Shown here piece after piece: positions 11,586-23,664 of a stretch of 64,000 bases of DNA. This DNA comes from Halicephalobus mephisto. Its lineage: Eukaryota; Nematoda; Chromadorea; Rhabditida; Panagrolaimidae. The stretch lies in assembly GCA_009193035.1 (NCBI GenBank), contig SWDT01000003.1:930001-994000 (forward strand), given 5' to 3'. A program made the position numbers and the translations under genes. How positions within the stretch are numbered: the first letter of the stretch is position 1; every line of letters starts with the position of its first letter. The notes beneath the pieces are model-generated. The model ran no database searches, was not told the DNA's origin, and saw only the letters and a list, made by a program, of their open reading frames with translations.

Positions 11586-14500
11586 TCAACTAAGTTCAAA
11601 TCCAGCTTGTGCTCTGATTGCATATCTCAATTTCTCCAAAAGTAATGACTTCTTACTGTAATTCGGCAACTTCAAAAGATTAAAACATGTCGAAGAAGTC
11701 GGAAGTCTTGCAGTACTTTTATTCTTTTTAATCGCCAAAAATCCTCTCACAACCGATCCCAACGTGTCACCTTGGTCTTGATCATCCGACACTTCAATAC
11801 ATCTAATCGAAAATGGCGGTTCTAAATACGAAAATCCCAAAAGAGGAGCTCTTGAACAACTTGTTACAAATTTCAAAAATAACGATCTTTCTTCCGAATT
11901 AAAATCATGTTCAACTATTTCCCATAGCCATTTTATAACTCTATGATTACTGTGAAATCCACCATAATATTGAACATTCTTCTTCAAATCAGCCACATCT
12001 ATGTCGTTTTTAATCCCGGATATCAAACTTTGAAGTTCATACGTAGAAAACAACGTCAACCAATCGGGATTAACCACCGCTCTGAATCCAGTCACAAACG
12101 CTTCTGTTTGCATTTTCGTTCTTGTCAAAACTCTATAAATCGCCATTTGATGTACATATTTCATTTTGTTTTCATTAGTAACTTTCGTGTATCTTCCACC
12201 TCCAGGAAGATCTACAGTATGAACATCCCCAAGAAATTCTTCGTCAACAGAAAACGTTAATTCAAGATCAGCCACGTCCTGACTATTGTTGTATTTTCTA
12301 ACATATGTGAGATTTTTGTACAAATCCGGATCTACTGTCGCAAGTTCATCAAAAGCACATAGACGTTTTTTCAAAATTGTGGCTAAAATAACTGGAGCAA
12401 GTTGAATATCCACAACAAATCCATCATAAACCGCTTTTCCTAACATTCTTCCAATATGATGAAAATATTCCAGATGATTTTCATGAATATTAGAAGTATT
12501 AGAAGGATAAAATTGGCCATTTGTCGTTACTTTGAAAAGATTCAAATCCGGATTAAATATTCCTTTCATTGTCAATTCTAAAAATTCTTTAAAAACTCCA
12601 TCTTGATCGATCCCTGCTTCATCTAGTCCTTGTTGATTCACAAATTTAATTCTAAATCCAGTTTTAAGTTCATTCGTTGACATTTGAGATAATTGACGAA
12701 AACCATCTTCAACCAAAGTTTTTCTTCCTATTGTAACCAAAGTTGTAATTCCTGATTTTTTTTCTATTTCTTTTTTATCCAATGTCACCAATCTCCTAAA
12801 TAACATCATTCTTTCTTTCAACGGAACCAAATGCGGCATTTTCGACATCAAAATCTGTCCTCGTGATGTACGTTTTTCAAATTCCATAATTATTCCAGAA
12901 TATTTAGAAACACTAGCCAGCCAAAAATCCTTATCATTGACGAAACTTCTTCTAGCATCACGATTATGAAGCAACATGCAGAGTTTATGAAGACTCAAGA
13001 AAATACTTTCTGCTTTTTCTTGGTTAAAATCTAAAATCATTACATATAAGCAATAGTACACATGAAGGTAAATCTACGCATAAATGCATATAAAACTTAT
13101 ACACATTCATATATATGGGCACACATGATATATACATACAATATATACAGTATATATAAAGTATATATACACATATATGCACATACAGTATATATACATA
13201 CAATATATACAGTATATATACACACATATATACATACAGTGTATATACACATATATGCACATACAGTATATGCATATGAAATATGTATGTACATACAGTA
13301 TATATACATGATATACAGATATACAGATATACACATAATATATACACGATATATATACATGATATATAGATATATATGACTACCTAAATATGTATAATAC
13401 AGTCCGTAATTTCAAAACTATTGGTTGTAATTTGTTTCATAATGCAAAAATTAAAGTATATATCCCTAAAACCCTTACAGTAGATCCTACAAGTTGAACT
13501 ATGATATGTTTAAAGTCGTTGTTTCTAAAATTACAAGCCATACTACATATCCACACATATACAAGTCCACATGTACATATATGAATATATAAATATATAT
13601 GTACATAAATACATAAATGCATAAATGCATATAGACAGATATATGAATAGATATAAATACGTACGAGTATATATAAACGCATGTAAACATATAAATACAC
13701 ACAAGTACGTATAAATAGATATAAATAGATATTCATATATGAATGTACATTTATCTCTCCTCAAAAACCACTCACCGATCACATTATCCCAGATGCCTTT
13801 GAAGCAAAACGAATTGGTGAATTGGGCGATATCACACAGTTGACGGACGCTGAATGGAATTCCTTCTTCATACATCTCTGATTCGTCCAGGGATCTGCAA
13901 TAATTAATTTTAAAAGTTCTTAAATCCAAAACCTTACGAAATTTGGGTATAAGCAATATGAGCAAAAAGCGAAAAAGGAGCAAAGTGAGGGAGACTTCCG
14001 GAAGGATCTGCTGAGAACAGACTTAGCAAATAGTGAGTTGGACCTTTTGGGGAATTTGTACAAATAAAATTCCATAATTGTTTTAATATTGAATTATGTG
14101 AAAGTCCGATGATTATGTCGTCGTGGAGTTTCTGGAACGTCAGAATCGCGTTTTGATACAATTGACATACAACTGCCGTCAGGGACACCGGACCTAGATG
14201 CGTTGTGTAATCTGGTTGTTCTTTCACAGATAATTTTTTCATTAATCGATTAATCAAGTCATTTGTTAATTTTTCTGTTTGAGGAATCGGTTTTTTTGAT
14301 TCATCCACATTTCCTAGGACTTTTCTGAAAAGACAAGATACCATTTTTTCACTCCAGAAATTTTTCAATTGTTCTTGAACAGCCAAACTTGATCCATCAT
14401 CGTTGGAATCCAGTCTTTCCGGGATGAATCCTAAAATCAGATGAGCGAAGGACTTCTGTTTCGAATTCGATATCGATTGAATCCTCGAGAAAAAATTATT

Positions 14501-16510
14501 AACCACATGAGCCCATTCCAGCAAGTTCTCCACCAACAGGTCCTGTTCGAGCGAACTTATCGAGACCAGATTTGCCAAAAAATTCAGCGTCTGAAGGACC
14601 GTGAACTGTTCGAGGAAGTTCGGTTTCGACGAAAGTAGAGAAATATTTTTTTCGAACGTTTTTGCTTCTTTTATCAAACTCAGAGACTGAAATTAAATTC
14701 ACATCACTGCAAAAACTGAAAATACTTACAGTATTATTCATCAACAACATCAAACCGGGACATGAGTAAAGATTCTTCGCCAGCAATTCAGACAGTTTTT
14801 CATCATTAGAAGTACAATTTTTAATTACCCTAAAAGTTCAGAATTATTATGTATTTTTATAAAAATTAAAACTTTGTACACAATTGTTTTTATATGAATT
14901 TTTAGGATTTTAGAAAAACGCGAGTCAGAACAGAGCGAGTTGGTTTTTTAGAAATTGCCACATTTACCAGTTTTGTCTTTTTAGAACTTTCTTAAAAAGC
15001 AGCGAGTTGGTTTTTTAGAAATTGCCAAATTTACCGTTTTTGACTTGCAAGAATTTTGATAAAAGAACACAAATGAGGAGAAAACAGGTCAACTTTGGTC
15101 CATATTTTACCAGATTTCCCACTTTTACCTTTTTTCCAAATTTTTCTCCCTTTCCCCGGGAATTTGAAAAAACTGTTTTAAACAAATTTTTCTAACGTGA
15201 GCCTCCAGAATCTTGTAGAAACTACTAAAAGATTGATTTTAGGTGATCCCAGAAGTCTACTGGATTCTAGGAAACCCTAGAACTTCTTGGAATCCTAAAA
15301 ATTAACACTTAAGCCTCACCGATAGATAACCGTAACAATGTTATTTACAAAATCAGCATTCTGACTCGGCTTCGTTCTCCTCAAGCAGATATTCAAAAAA
15401 GACGAAAGATTCGAAACCTGCTGAGGCTCCAGAAGACCAGCTGAGTACTCTCGACAGGCGTCAGTCATGGTCGGTAGGGTCTTCTGATCCGCTTTCGTCA
15501 GACTCCACAAATTCGGCGAAGTCAGTAAAACCAAAAAAGAAACAATTGCCGTGGTTGCTTTGTGGATGGTCACTTTGTCCAGCTAAAAACAGTAAAAATT
15601 TCACATAAAAACTCACTTAAAATTAACTTTTCACATATAAAGATATTTTTAAAAGCATTTTTTATATAAAAATCATTTCAAAACAACTTTTTTATGTAAA
15701 AATTGGTTCAAAAACAATTTTTTTATATGAAAATTGTTCAAAAATAAATTTTTTTATATGAAATTTGTTCAAAAATAAATTTTTTTATATGAAAATTGTT
15801 CAATAATAAATTTTTTTATATGAAAGTTGTTCAAAAGTAAATTTTTTATATGAAAGTTGTTCAAAAATAAATTTTTTTATATGAAAGTTGTTCAAAAGTA
15901 AATTTTTCATATGAAATTTGTTCAAAAATAAATTTTAAAAAACTCACGTCGATCGTCGCCAGGATCTGCGGGGCCTTGATGAAGAGCAATTTCATGAAAG
16001 ATAAAGCTCTTTTTCGGTCTTCAGAATCCAGGAACAAAGCGGCAAAAGTGATTTTTGGGTCGTTGGAAAACATGGATTGAGCGATTTTTCGACAAAGTTC
16101 TCCAAATCTCTGAAATAGGATTCCATATTAATTGTTGATTTATCTTACACGAAATAAATCTTACAATAGTGCTTTCAACCCGGGATTCCAGCCGGATAAG
16201 CAGCATTCCGAACTTCAGGAGGTCACCATTGGTCGCGACGACCTGCTTTCCCTCGACGTAACTCAACCCAAATTTTTCGTCGAATTCGCTTCTGAAAAAA
16301 TCGAAAATTAAAATTCATATATTTATTTTCGGTAAAATTTACATATATTTTAAACAAAACTCACTCAAACTTCTGGATGAGTCTTTTTCGAGCGAGATAA
16401 CCTCGGGCAATATTTTGGATCTTCTCGACGACGTTGCTGACGGCATTCTGTCGCATCCGGTCCTCCCGTTCCTTCGCCACTTGGGCCAAGAATTTTTGTC
16501 TTTCATCCAT
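11586..16510 (-). CDS. oxi-1: HECT-type E3 ubiquitin ligase, UBE3B/OXI-1 family
   Basis: Eight minus-strand exons, all phase-consistent: 16510-16365, 16291-16165, 16109-15948, 15582-15320, 14829-14730, 14686-13938, 13894-13776 and 13030-11586. They encode about 1036 residues, close to human UBE3B (1068). The N-terminus has a full IQ motif (I31-Q32, R36-G37, R41), the calmodulin-binding feature of this family. The last exon holds the HECT domain with the block DEAGIDQDGVFKEFLE, the SDDQDQGDTLGSV block and the catalytic cysteine at about residue 1004 within STCFNLLKLPNY. The C-terminus GFELS is as in vertebrate UBE3B. The enzyme takes ubiquitin from an E2 onto this Cys and passes it to substrate; human UBE3B is mitochondria-associated. 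Introns contain a TATACA microsatellite and other repeats. Confidence 0.95.
13031..13775. repeat. TATACA/TACATA microsatellite in HECT ligase intron 7
   Basis: Positions 13080-13385 and 13540-13740 are almost pure alternating pyrimidine-purine sequence ('tatatacacatatatgcacatacag'). The many overlapping open frames on both strands, rich in Tyr, Ile and Cys, are microsatellite products. Such alternating tracts can adopt non-B DNA. The intervening 13400-13510 is unique. Confidence 0.9.
14857..15172. repeat. Interspersed repeat copy 1 (HECT ligase intron 4)
   Basis: About 316 bp beginning 'ttataaaaattaaaactttg' and ending 'ccccgggaatttgaaaaa' is present again, same orientation and nearly identical, at 25918-26247 in the nuclear receptor gene. 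Internally it carries 'gcgagtcagaacagagcga' and repeats of 'agaaattgccaaatttacc'. No coding capacity; probably a non-autonomous mobile element. Confidence 0.85.
15610..15935. repeat. ~32-bp tandem repeat in HECT ligase intron 3
   Basis: About nine units of 'ttttatatgaaagttgttcaaaaataaattt' with small variations fill this intron. No function is visible. Confidence 0.85.
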
Positions 16511-17600
16511 GATTATAGAAACGGTAATCGGACTTTGGAAAAATACATTATTGAATTCAAAAAAAAAACAAAAATAAACGGAAAGACTGGCACAGCTGAC
16601 CGATTTTCTTGGCGAAAGGAGCGTAAAACCTGGCTTTTTCCAACCTAAGAACTATTGAAAGTTTACGTCGAATTTTATCCTTTATCCTGTCGACTTCCAA
16701 TCTCGAATTCATCACTATACTATTGCCGTTGTTAAATATTATCAGTTTATAAAGTTTTTAATTTCTATATAATTTCTGGGATTTTATATTTTTCTTTGTT
16801 AATTTGTAGGTAACTTTTATTTTAATTTCCCATATATCAAATGCCATCATATCTTTGTTTACGTGCTATATATACGTTTATCTATTCATTATTATACTAA
16901 TTTTAGTGTTTAAATAAGTTTTACGATTGATTTTTAAGGAAAATTCGAATTTTAGGTAACTTTCATAAAAAATTTTCGTTTTTATTTTTACTTTTCATAT
17001 ATTAAATTCCTTTATAACTTTGTTTACTTGTGATATATACGTTTATCTGTTCATTATTATACTAATTTTAATGTTTAAATAAGTTTTACGATTGATTTTT
17101 AAAGAAAATTCGAATTTTAGGTAACTTTCAAGAACTGATGTCTTTTTTTCCGTTATCAAATTTCTTTATAGCTTTATTTATGTGTCTTGTATTTGGTTAT
17201 TCATAATTGCTACGCTAGATTGAATGTCTAGGCGTGTTTTACGGGCTATTTTTAAAGAAAAACTCGGATTTTAGGTAACTTCCAAAAACCAATTTTTTTG
17301 TTCTTAGTTTCCATATATGAAGTTCCTTTATAACTATTTACGTGTTACATTTATGATTATTAATTATTATTACACTAGCTTGAATGCTTAGACGCGCTTA
17401 ATGTCTGCTTTTTCTTGGAAATCCCAATTTCAAGTAACCTTTCCAACAACAAATTTTGTTTTGACCTTTTTGTTTCGAATTTTCACCTAGACGAGCAAAT
17501 AGATTATTTCCCAAGTTGTTTTAAAATTCTTTTTCAGATATCGAATCTTGCCGAGATCCGCCTTCGAATGTTTTGAATTTTCTGAAAAAAATTTATTTTT
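16511..17600. repeat. Divergent spacer with ~150-180 bp repeats
   Basis: The spacer between the divergent HECT ligase and GMP synthase starts should hold both promoters. From about 16790 to 17450, four diverging units contain 'ttttaggtaacttt', 'catatatcaaat' and 'tttgtttacgtg', at about 16808, 16955, 17118 and 17273. No TATA box or binding site can be assigned. Confidence 0.65.
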
Positions 17601-17607
17601 GTTTTAG
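17601..17607 (+). promoter_or_regulatory. Splice acceptor in gmps-1 5' UTR (likely SL site)
   Basis: GTTTTAG followed by a 45-nt leader to the ATG at 17653, with no coding upstream. This is consistent with trans-splicing; an upstream noncoding exon beginning after the TTTCAG near 17536 is the alternative. Confidence 0.45.
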
Positions 17608-17652
17608 GTGCCTTGAGAGCTCGGTGGAAAATTCAAAAACGGTGCTGTAAAA

Positions 17653-20600
17653 ATGGACAAAAAAATTGCCACAGAAAAAGTTGCAATTTTGGATTTTGGT
17701 GCTCAATTTGGAAAAGTTGGTTTAATTTTTAAAATAATTTTAAAAATTGAAGTTATTATTTTGTAAATTTTTAAAGTAATTTTAAAATTTAAGTTATTTT
17801 TTTAAATAATTTTGGATTAATTTTAAAATTTAAGTTATTTTTTTAATAATTTTGAAATTTTGGATTAATTTTTAAAGTAATTTTAAAATTTTGGGAATTT
17901 TTTAATAATTTTGGAATTTTAGTATTTTAGATATTTTTAATAATTTCGGTATTTCAGGTTATTGATAGAAGAATTCGTGAAGCTTCTGTTTACTGTGATA
18001 TTTTGCCATTGAATACGACAGCTGAAGAATTGAAAGAAAAAGGATACAATGCGATTGTTGTCAGTGGAGGTCCGAATTCTGTCTACAGTCCTACTGCTCC
18101 AAAGTATGATCCTAAGATTTTCCAACTTGGATTACCAATTCTCGGTATTTGTTACGGTTTCCAAGTAAGTCGGTTTTTTTTAATTTTCATAATTATAAAA
18201 AATTCACTTTTGATAGCAGTTAGGGTTTCTTGGATATTTATTAATACTTTTATATATATTTATTAATTCCAGAAAGTTGGTTTTGTATATTATGGAACTA
18301 TAATCTAGGATTTTGTAGATTTATTTGAAATATAATTCTAAAACATTGATTTCGAAATAATGATCGGGTAAAACCAGAATTTTAGGCTATTTTGGTTTCT
18401 AAAAAGTCCTGGGAATTCTTCTTAAGACTATTTCATAGGAAGTTGATATATGAATTCCTAATATATCATTAATCCCGAAACAATCTATGTAAAACCAGAA
18501 ATTTAGGCTATTTTGGTTTCTGAATTCTTGAAAATTCCCCTTCAGATAGTTTTATAGAAATGTTTCTTATTTTTATACTAGTATGATTGATTACGAAATC
18601 CTCACGCAAAACTATAATTATCGCGTAGATTACTTTGATTTCTAATTCCTCTTGAGACAATTTTTGTCAAATTATGATTTTTAGATTATCAATAAAGAAT
18701 TTGGTGGATCTGTTGGACGAGAACCCCTGAGAGAAGATGGACAAATCACGATTCATGTTGATAATAATTGTGAACTTTTTCATGGTCTGGATTCTGATCA
18801 GAAGGTCCTTTTAACTCATGGTGATAGTGTTATTGAAGAAACGGTAGCTCCAGGATTTAAAATTATCGCTAGTTCTGGAACATTGGTTGCTGGAATAGGA
18901 AATTCAGAAAAGAAAATTTTTGGAGTGCAATTTCATCCAGAAGTTGATTTGACAGAAGAAGGAGCTCAGATGTTTGGGAATTTTTTGAGAAGAATAGCGA
19001 AACTTGAAGCGACATACACGATGGATAATCGACAAGAAATGTGTATTGAAGAAATTAAAAAAGTTGTGGGAAACAAAAATGTGCTTGTTATGGTTTCTGG
19101 AGGAGTTGATTCAGCTGTGTGTTGTGCTTTAATGACGAAAGCATTGGGATCGGATAGAATTGTGGCTATTCATATTGATAATGGATTTATGAGATTGAAT
19201 GAATCGGATGGAGTTATGGTGGCTTTGAAGGAATTGGGTGTGAGAATTCATAGATTTAATTGTGTTGATGATTTTATGAATGGAACATTTGTGGACAAAA
19301 ATGGTAAAGAAACGCCACCGTTGTCGAAAACGGTGTCTCCGGAAGATAAAAGAAGGATTATTGGAGATACTTTTATCAAATGTAAAGACAGGATTATGGA
19401 GGAATTGAAATTGGATACGGATATGTTCCTCGCTCAAGGTACTTTGAGACCGGATTTAATTGAATCTGCTAGTTGTTTGGCTAGTGGATTTGCTGATACG
19501 ATTAAAACTCATCATAATGATACGGCATTAGTTAGGAAATTACGAGATTTGGGGAAAGTTGTGGAACCGTTGAAGGATTTTCATAAAGATGAAGTTAGAG
19601 AACTTGGAAGAAATCTAGGATTGAAGAGAGAAATTGTTGAAAGACATCCATTTCCAGGTCCTGGATTGGCAATAAGGATTTTGTGTGCTGATAAACCGTT
19701 TATAGATGAAAATTATGAAAAAACGAAAAATGAAATTCAAAAAATTACAAATGAATTTGGTCCTGGAATTAAAGCAACATTATTGCCTATTAAATCGGTA
19801 GGTGTTCAGGGAGACTGTAGAACGTATAGTTATGTAGCAGCATTGTCGACGAATGAACGACCGATTCCGTGGGTTATTCTTCATAAAATAGCGAAAATTA
19901 TTCCAAATAGAGTATTTAATATTAATAGAGTTGTCTATATTTTTGGTAATATTGTGGAAAAAGAAATTAAAAATGTTACAATAACGTATTTAAATGAAAA
20001 TACGGTACATGAATTACAACAAGCAGATCATATTGTTTGTAATTTGCTTGCTGGATTGGATGTCCATGATGAACGAAGCAGATATTTGAGCAAAATTATA
20101 GATAAAATTCAACAAATGCCAGTTATTTCTATACCTGTGGATTTTGATGTTGATGAAGGAGAAAAAAGTAAAAAACGAAGTATTGTTTTGAGACCGTTTA
20201 TAACAAGAGATTTTATGACTGGTAAAGCAGCTCTTCCTGGAAGAGATATTCCTGAAGAAGTAAGTTTTAATTTATACAGTATAATTCAAAAATTTTATTG
20301 TAATTTAGTTTACTATACAGTAATAGAAAAATATTGTATAGTTTTGGGATTTTTTTCAATGAAATCTACAGTAACCTATCAGATTACTGTATATCGTAGT
20401 TTTTAATAATTTTGAATTTTTAAATGAGACCTACAGTAACCTATCAGATTGCTGTATACCGTAGTTTCTAGTAAATTTGAATTTTTAAATGAGACCTACA
20501 GTAACCTATCAGATTACTGTATATTGTAGTTTTTAATAATTTTGAATGTTTTAATGAGATCTACAGTAACCTATCAGATTACTGTGTACTATACGCTTCA

Positions 20601-21036
20601 AAAATTAGAAAATACAATTTTCGGAAAATTTTTATATTTTCTAACTCTTCAAGCATACAGTAATTTTCAATAAATTAAACTATAGACTCCTTGAAAGTCT
20701 TCTAAATTGGTAAGAATTACTGTATGCTTGGAAAGTTGGAAAAAACAAAATTTTTTGAAGCATAAAATTTCACAATTTTCGTTGAATTTCAGAAGCGGGA
20801 TTTTCGTAAATATTGTAAATTGTAAAGTATACTGTGGGGATTTCAAAGATGTACAGTAATTTGTTACTTCTTTATTACGAAATCAATTATGATTTTAAAA
20901 TTACGGACAGTACTGGAAATATTAATTTCAGCATATCTTGGCGATGGACGAAAGAATCAGAATGCATGTGAAGAATATTTCTAGAGTTTTACTGGATCTA
21001 AGTGGAAAACCGCCAGGAACTACGGAATGGGAATAA
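17653..21036 (+). CDS. gmps-1: GMP synthase (glutamine-hydrolysing)
   Basis: Four exons, 17653-17715, 17958-18164, 18685-20259 and 20932-21036, all joining in phase 0, encode about 649 residues. It converts XMP to GMP with ATP and glutamine, the last step of de novo guanine nucleotide synthesis, in the cytosol. The N-terminal class I glutamine amidotransferase domain has the nucleophile Cys86 in LGICYG and the His174-Glu176 pair in HPEV. The ATP pyrophosphatase domain follows with the P-loop SGGVDS at residues 228-233. The C-terminus ends GTTEWE, as is typical. Human GMPS is 693 residues. The first donor, AAA|GTTGGT, is weak, but its position is fixed by the conserved GAQFGK-VIDR junction. 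cap-2 follows in the same orientation about 1.0 kb downstream, too far for a typical nematode operon. Confidence 0.97.
18327..18540. repeat. Interspersed repeat in gmps-1 intron 2 (inverted partner at 25.2 kb)
   Basis: About 214 bp match the reverse complement of 25171-25383 in the nuclear receptor intron almost base for base. The unit contains two copies of 'aaaaccagaattttaggcta'. The same phrase recurs, more diverged, at 22940-23120 in the cap-2 intron. Confidence 0.85.
20330..20600. repeat. ~70-bp tandem repeat in gmps-1 intron 3
   Basis: About four units of 'ctacagtaacctatcagattactgtatatcgtag' plus T-rich spacer. The unit itself is partly palindromic (ctacagtaa...ttactgtat). The frame that runs past the exon 3 donor into this intron is not coding. 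Confidence 0.8.
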
Positions 21037-22025
21037 TTGGACGCTGTAACTGAAGAGGATTGAATTAGGATTTTTAGTTTTAAATGTTTTTGTGATTTTT
21101 ATAAGGAAATTAAAGGTTTTTGTGAGTTTTTATAAATTTGGAATTAATATGGTAGTTTTTTATATTGAAGTTGGTTTTTTGCCGTGGAGTATATTTTACG
21201 TGAATGGAGAAAATATAAGATGGAAAAATATAAGAGGAAGAAATATAAAATGGAAAAATATAAGATGGAAAAATACAAGATGAAAAATATAAGAGGAAGA
21301 AATATAAGGTATGAGATAAATTACTAATTATACGTGGAAATCGGGTTTTGGGATTGGCTTAAGCATCTAGGCCATGGTGAGAACAACACTATGCAAGATT
21401 TTCGGATATTATAATTGGTTTAATGTTTTTTTTCTCTTATATTTTTTCCTACTGCCATGTTTTAGGATTTTTTTGTAATTTTTAAAGTTTAAAGAAATTA
21501 AATTTTTGTCGTGAAATATTAAATTTGAAATTTTTAAGTTTTTATATATGAAAATCGAATTAGTTTTAACCTAAAATGTATTTTTTAAGTTTTTGTAAAT
21601 ATGGAATTTTCAAGTTTTTGTATATGAAAATCGAATTAGTTTTAACTTAAAGTATGTTTTTTCGAGTTTTGTAAATACAAAATTGTCAGTTTCGATATAT
21701 CAAAAATGGTTTCTCGCCACGAAGTGCATTTTTGCGAGTCTTTGTTCGTGGTTGTTGTGTTATTGATTCCATAGATGTTTGCAACGATGGCCGGACGAGA
21801 AGGACAGACGGGCTTTCCGAAGAGCTTTTAAGTGTGAAAAGGCCGCTTGTGGATATCCAAGATTTCTCTCGAATTTAGACAAGTTTTTAGTTTTTTTTAC
21901 TTGTCCTAAAAACGTTCAAAATTGGATTAATTTATATAATTAATTTTGAATTTGATGATATTTGTAAATTTTAGTATGAATCATCGCGAATTTATATATG
22001 AAAAATTTTAATTATTGATTTTTTA
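21037..22025. other. gmps-1 to cap-2 spacer
   Basis: Positions 21195-21310 contain about seven units of 14-17 bp around 'aatataagatggaaa'. Positions 21690-21870 are less A+T-rich ('gatggccggacgagaaggacag') and are a reasonable candidate for cap-2 promoter or 5' UTR. No separate gene is seen. Confidence 0.5.
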
Positions 22026-22032
22026 GGTAAAA

Positions 22033-23412
22033 ATGTCAGAAGCACGTCTGGATTCCTCCCTCGATTTGATGCGACGTATGCCGCCGAAAAATTGCTCGTC
22101 GAATTTGAACGATCTATGTGAATTATGTCCGGATTTGATGCAGGATTTGCTAAGTATCGTTGATCAACCCCTGAAGGTTAGAAAAGACAAGCAAACAGGA
22201 CGAGAATATATACTGTGCGACTACAACAGAGACGGAGATTCTTACAGATCTCCGTGGTCGAATACTTACGATCCTCCCCTCGATGACGGCGTTACTCCTT
22301 CTGAAAAAATAAGAAATCTAGAAGTTGAATTAAATTCCGCTTTTGAAGCTTACAGAGATCTATATTACGATGGCGGAATTAGCAGTGTTTATATGTGGGA
22401 TCTGGATTCTGGATTTGCAGGCGTTGTTTGTATCAAAAAAGATGTTAAAGAAGGCGATTTCCAGAATGGATGTTGGGAAGCTATGCATGTGGTGGAAATT
22501 CGTGAAAAAACCAACAGATCTGCTCATTATAAACTGACAAGTACGATTATGCTCTGGTTGGAAACGGACGACGCCACAGGAGCGGTCGAACTTTGTGGAT
22601 CTCTTACAAGACAGGTTTGTTTTTTAAATTATTTTTTTTCAGTCTTTTGTGGGTGTTTATTCATATTTTAAACTTTTCATATATGATTATATGTTAATTT
22701 TGAATTGTATATAGGTTACAGAAATTACTTTGATGTTTGTCGGCAAAAATTGATTCGTCGGCCAGATTTGCCGTTTCACTTACTGAATTGTCAGTCAATG
22801 ACCGCGCGAGAGTTTGATTATTTATTGCCAAAAATGAATAAGATTTTGTATCTTGTTTAACCGTAATTTGGAAGTTTGCAAATTTATTTAGGTAGAATAT
22901 AGTTTTAAAATATTGAGCATGAAATCATAAGAAAACGAAATATTGATCATGGAAAACTGGAATTTTAGGCTACTTTGGTTTCTAGAAAGTTCTGACAATT
23001 TTTGTTGAGAAAATTTTGTAAAAAAATTCATGATTAGTTACGAAATTACATGAGATTATGAAGTAATTCCTTTACAAAACTGGAATTTTAGACTACTTTG
23101 GTTTCTAAAAAATATTGGCAATTTTTGTTAAGGAAATTTTGTAAGAAGTATTTATTTCGAACTTGAATTGTTTTTTTATAGAACGAGACCGATGCTCCGA
23201 TTTCTGAATCGAACACTCACTTAATGAACATTGGAAAGCAGATTGAAGATCTCGAGAACAAGATGAGATCAATGTTGAATGATGTTTATTTCGGTAAATC
23301 CCGACAGATTCTGAACGAATTACGTACTTTGGAAACTTCTGCTGAATTGAAGAGCAGAGAAGAATTAGCCGAAGACCTCAAAAAAGCCGTTCCAAATAAA
23401 TCTGCCAATTAA
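22033..23412 (+). CDS. cap-2: F-actin-capping protein subunit beta
   Basis: Two exons, 22033-22614 and 23182-23412, joined in phase 0, encode 270 residues, the normal length for CAPZB. It starts with [14 protein letters not shown] and carries [23 protein letters not shown] and the WLET segment, all strongly conserved in this family. The protein pairs with the alpha subunit to cap actin filament barbed ends, in muscle Z-discs and the cell cortex. The C-terminal exon supplies the long helix and actin-binding 'tentacle'. A TTTTTTAG acceptor at 22026, six bases before the ATG, suggests trans-splicing. The gene is convergent with the nuclear receptor gene, with 252 bp between stops. Confidence 0.97.
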
Positions 23413-23664
23413 AACTATTTGCTTTATCTTGTAATGATTTTTAAGTAAGTGCACTTTTTGCATTAATTTATTTTTTTATTTTTTATTTGAGCAAAATTAA
23501 AAAATAAGATCTTTTTTAAATTTACTTAACTGAAGAAATCTGGCCAGCCATATTTAATCCAGATTTATGCTTTTTGGACCCTATTCAACAATGAAAGTCT
23601 AACGGTAAGTTGTAGGCCTGGATATAGAGCCATATTGAGATTCCATCTCTCCCGCAAAAAAGGA

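Noticed and set aside
11943..12260. 105-codon plus-strand frame
   Set aside because: Antisense shadow of the HECT exon.
13024..13736. Several overlapping Tyr/Ile/Cys-rich frames on both strands
   Set aside because: Translations of the TATACA microsatellite inside an intron.
19129..19437. 102-codon minus-strand frame
   Set aside because: Antisense shadow of gmps-1 exon 3.
21037..22032. gmps-1 and cap-2 as an operon
   Set aside because: The ~1 kb gap is longer than usual for nematode operons, and cap-2 has its own G+C-richer upstream region. Not excluded without SL2 data.
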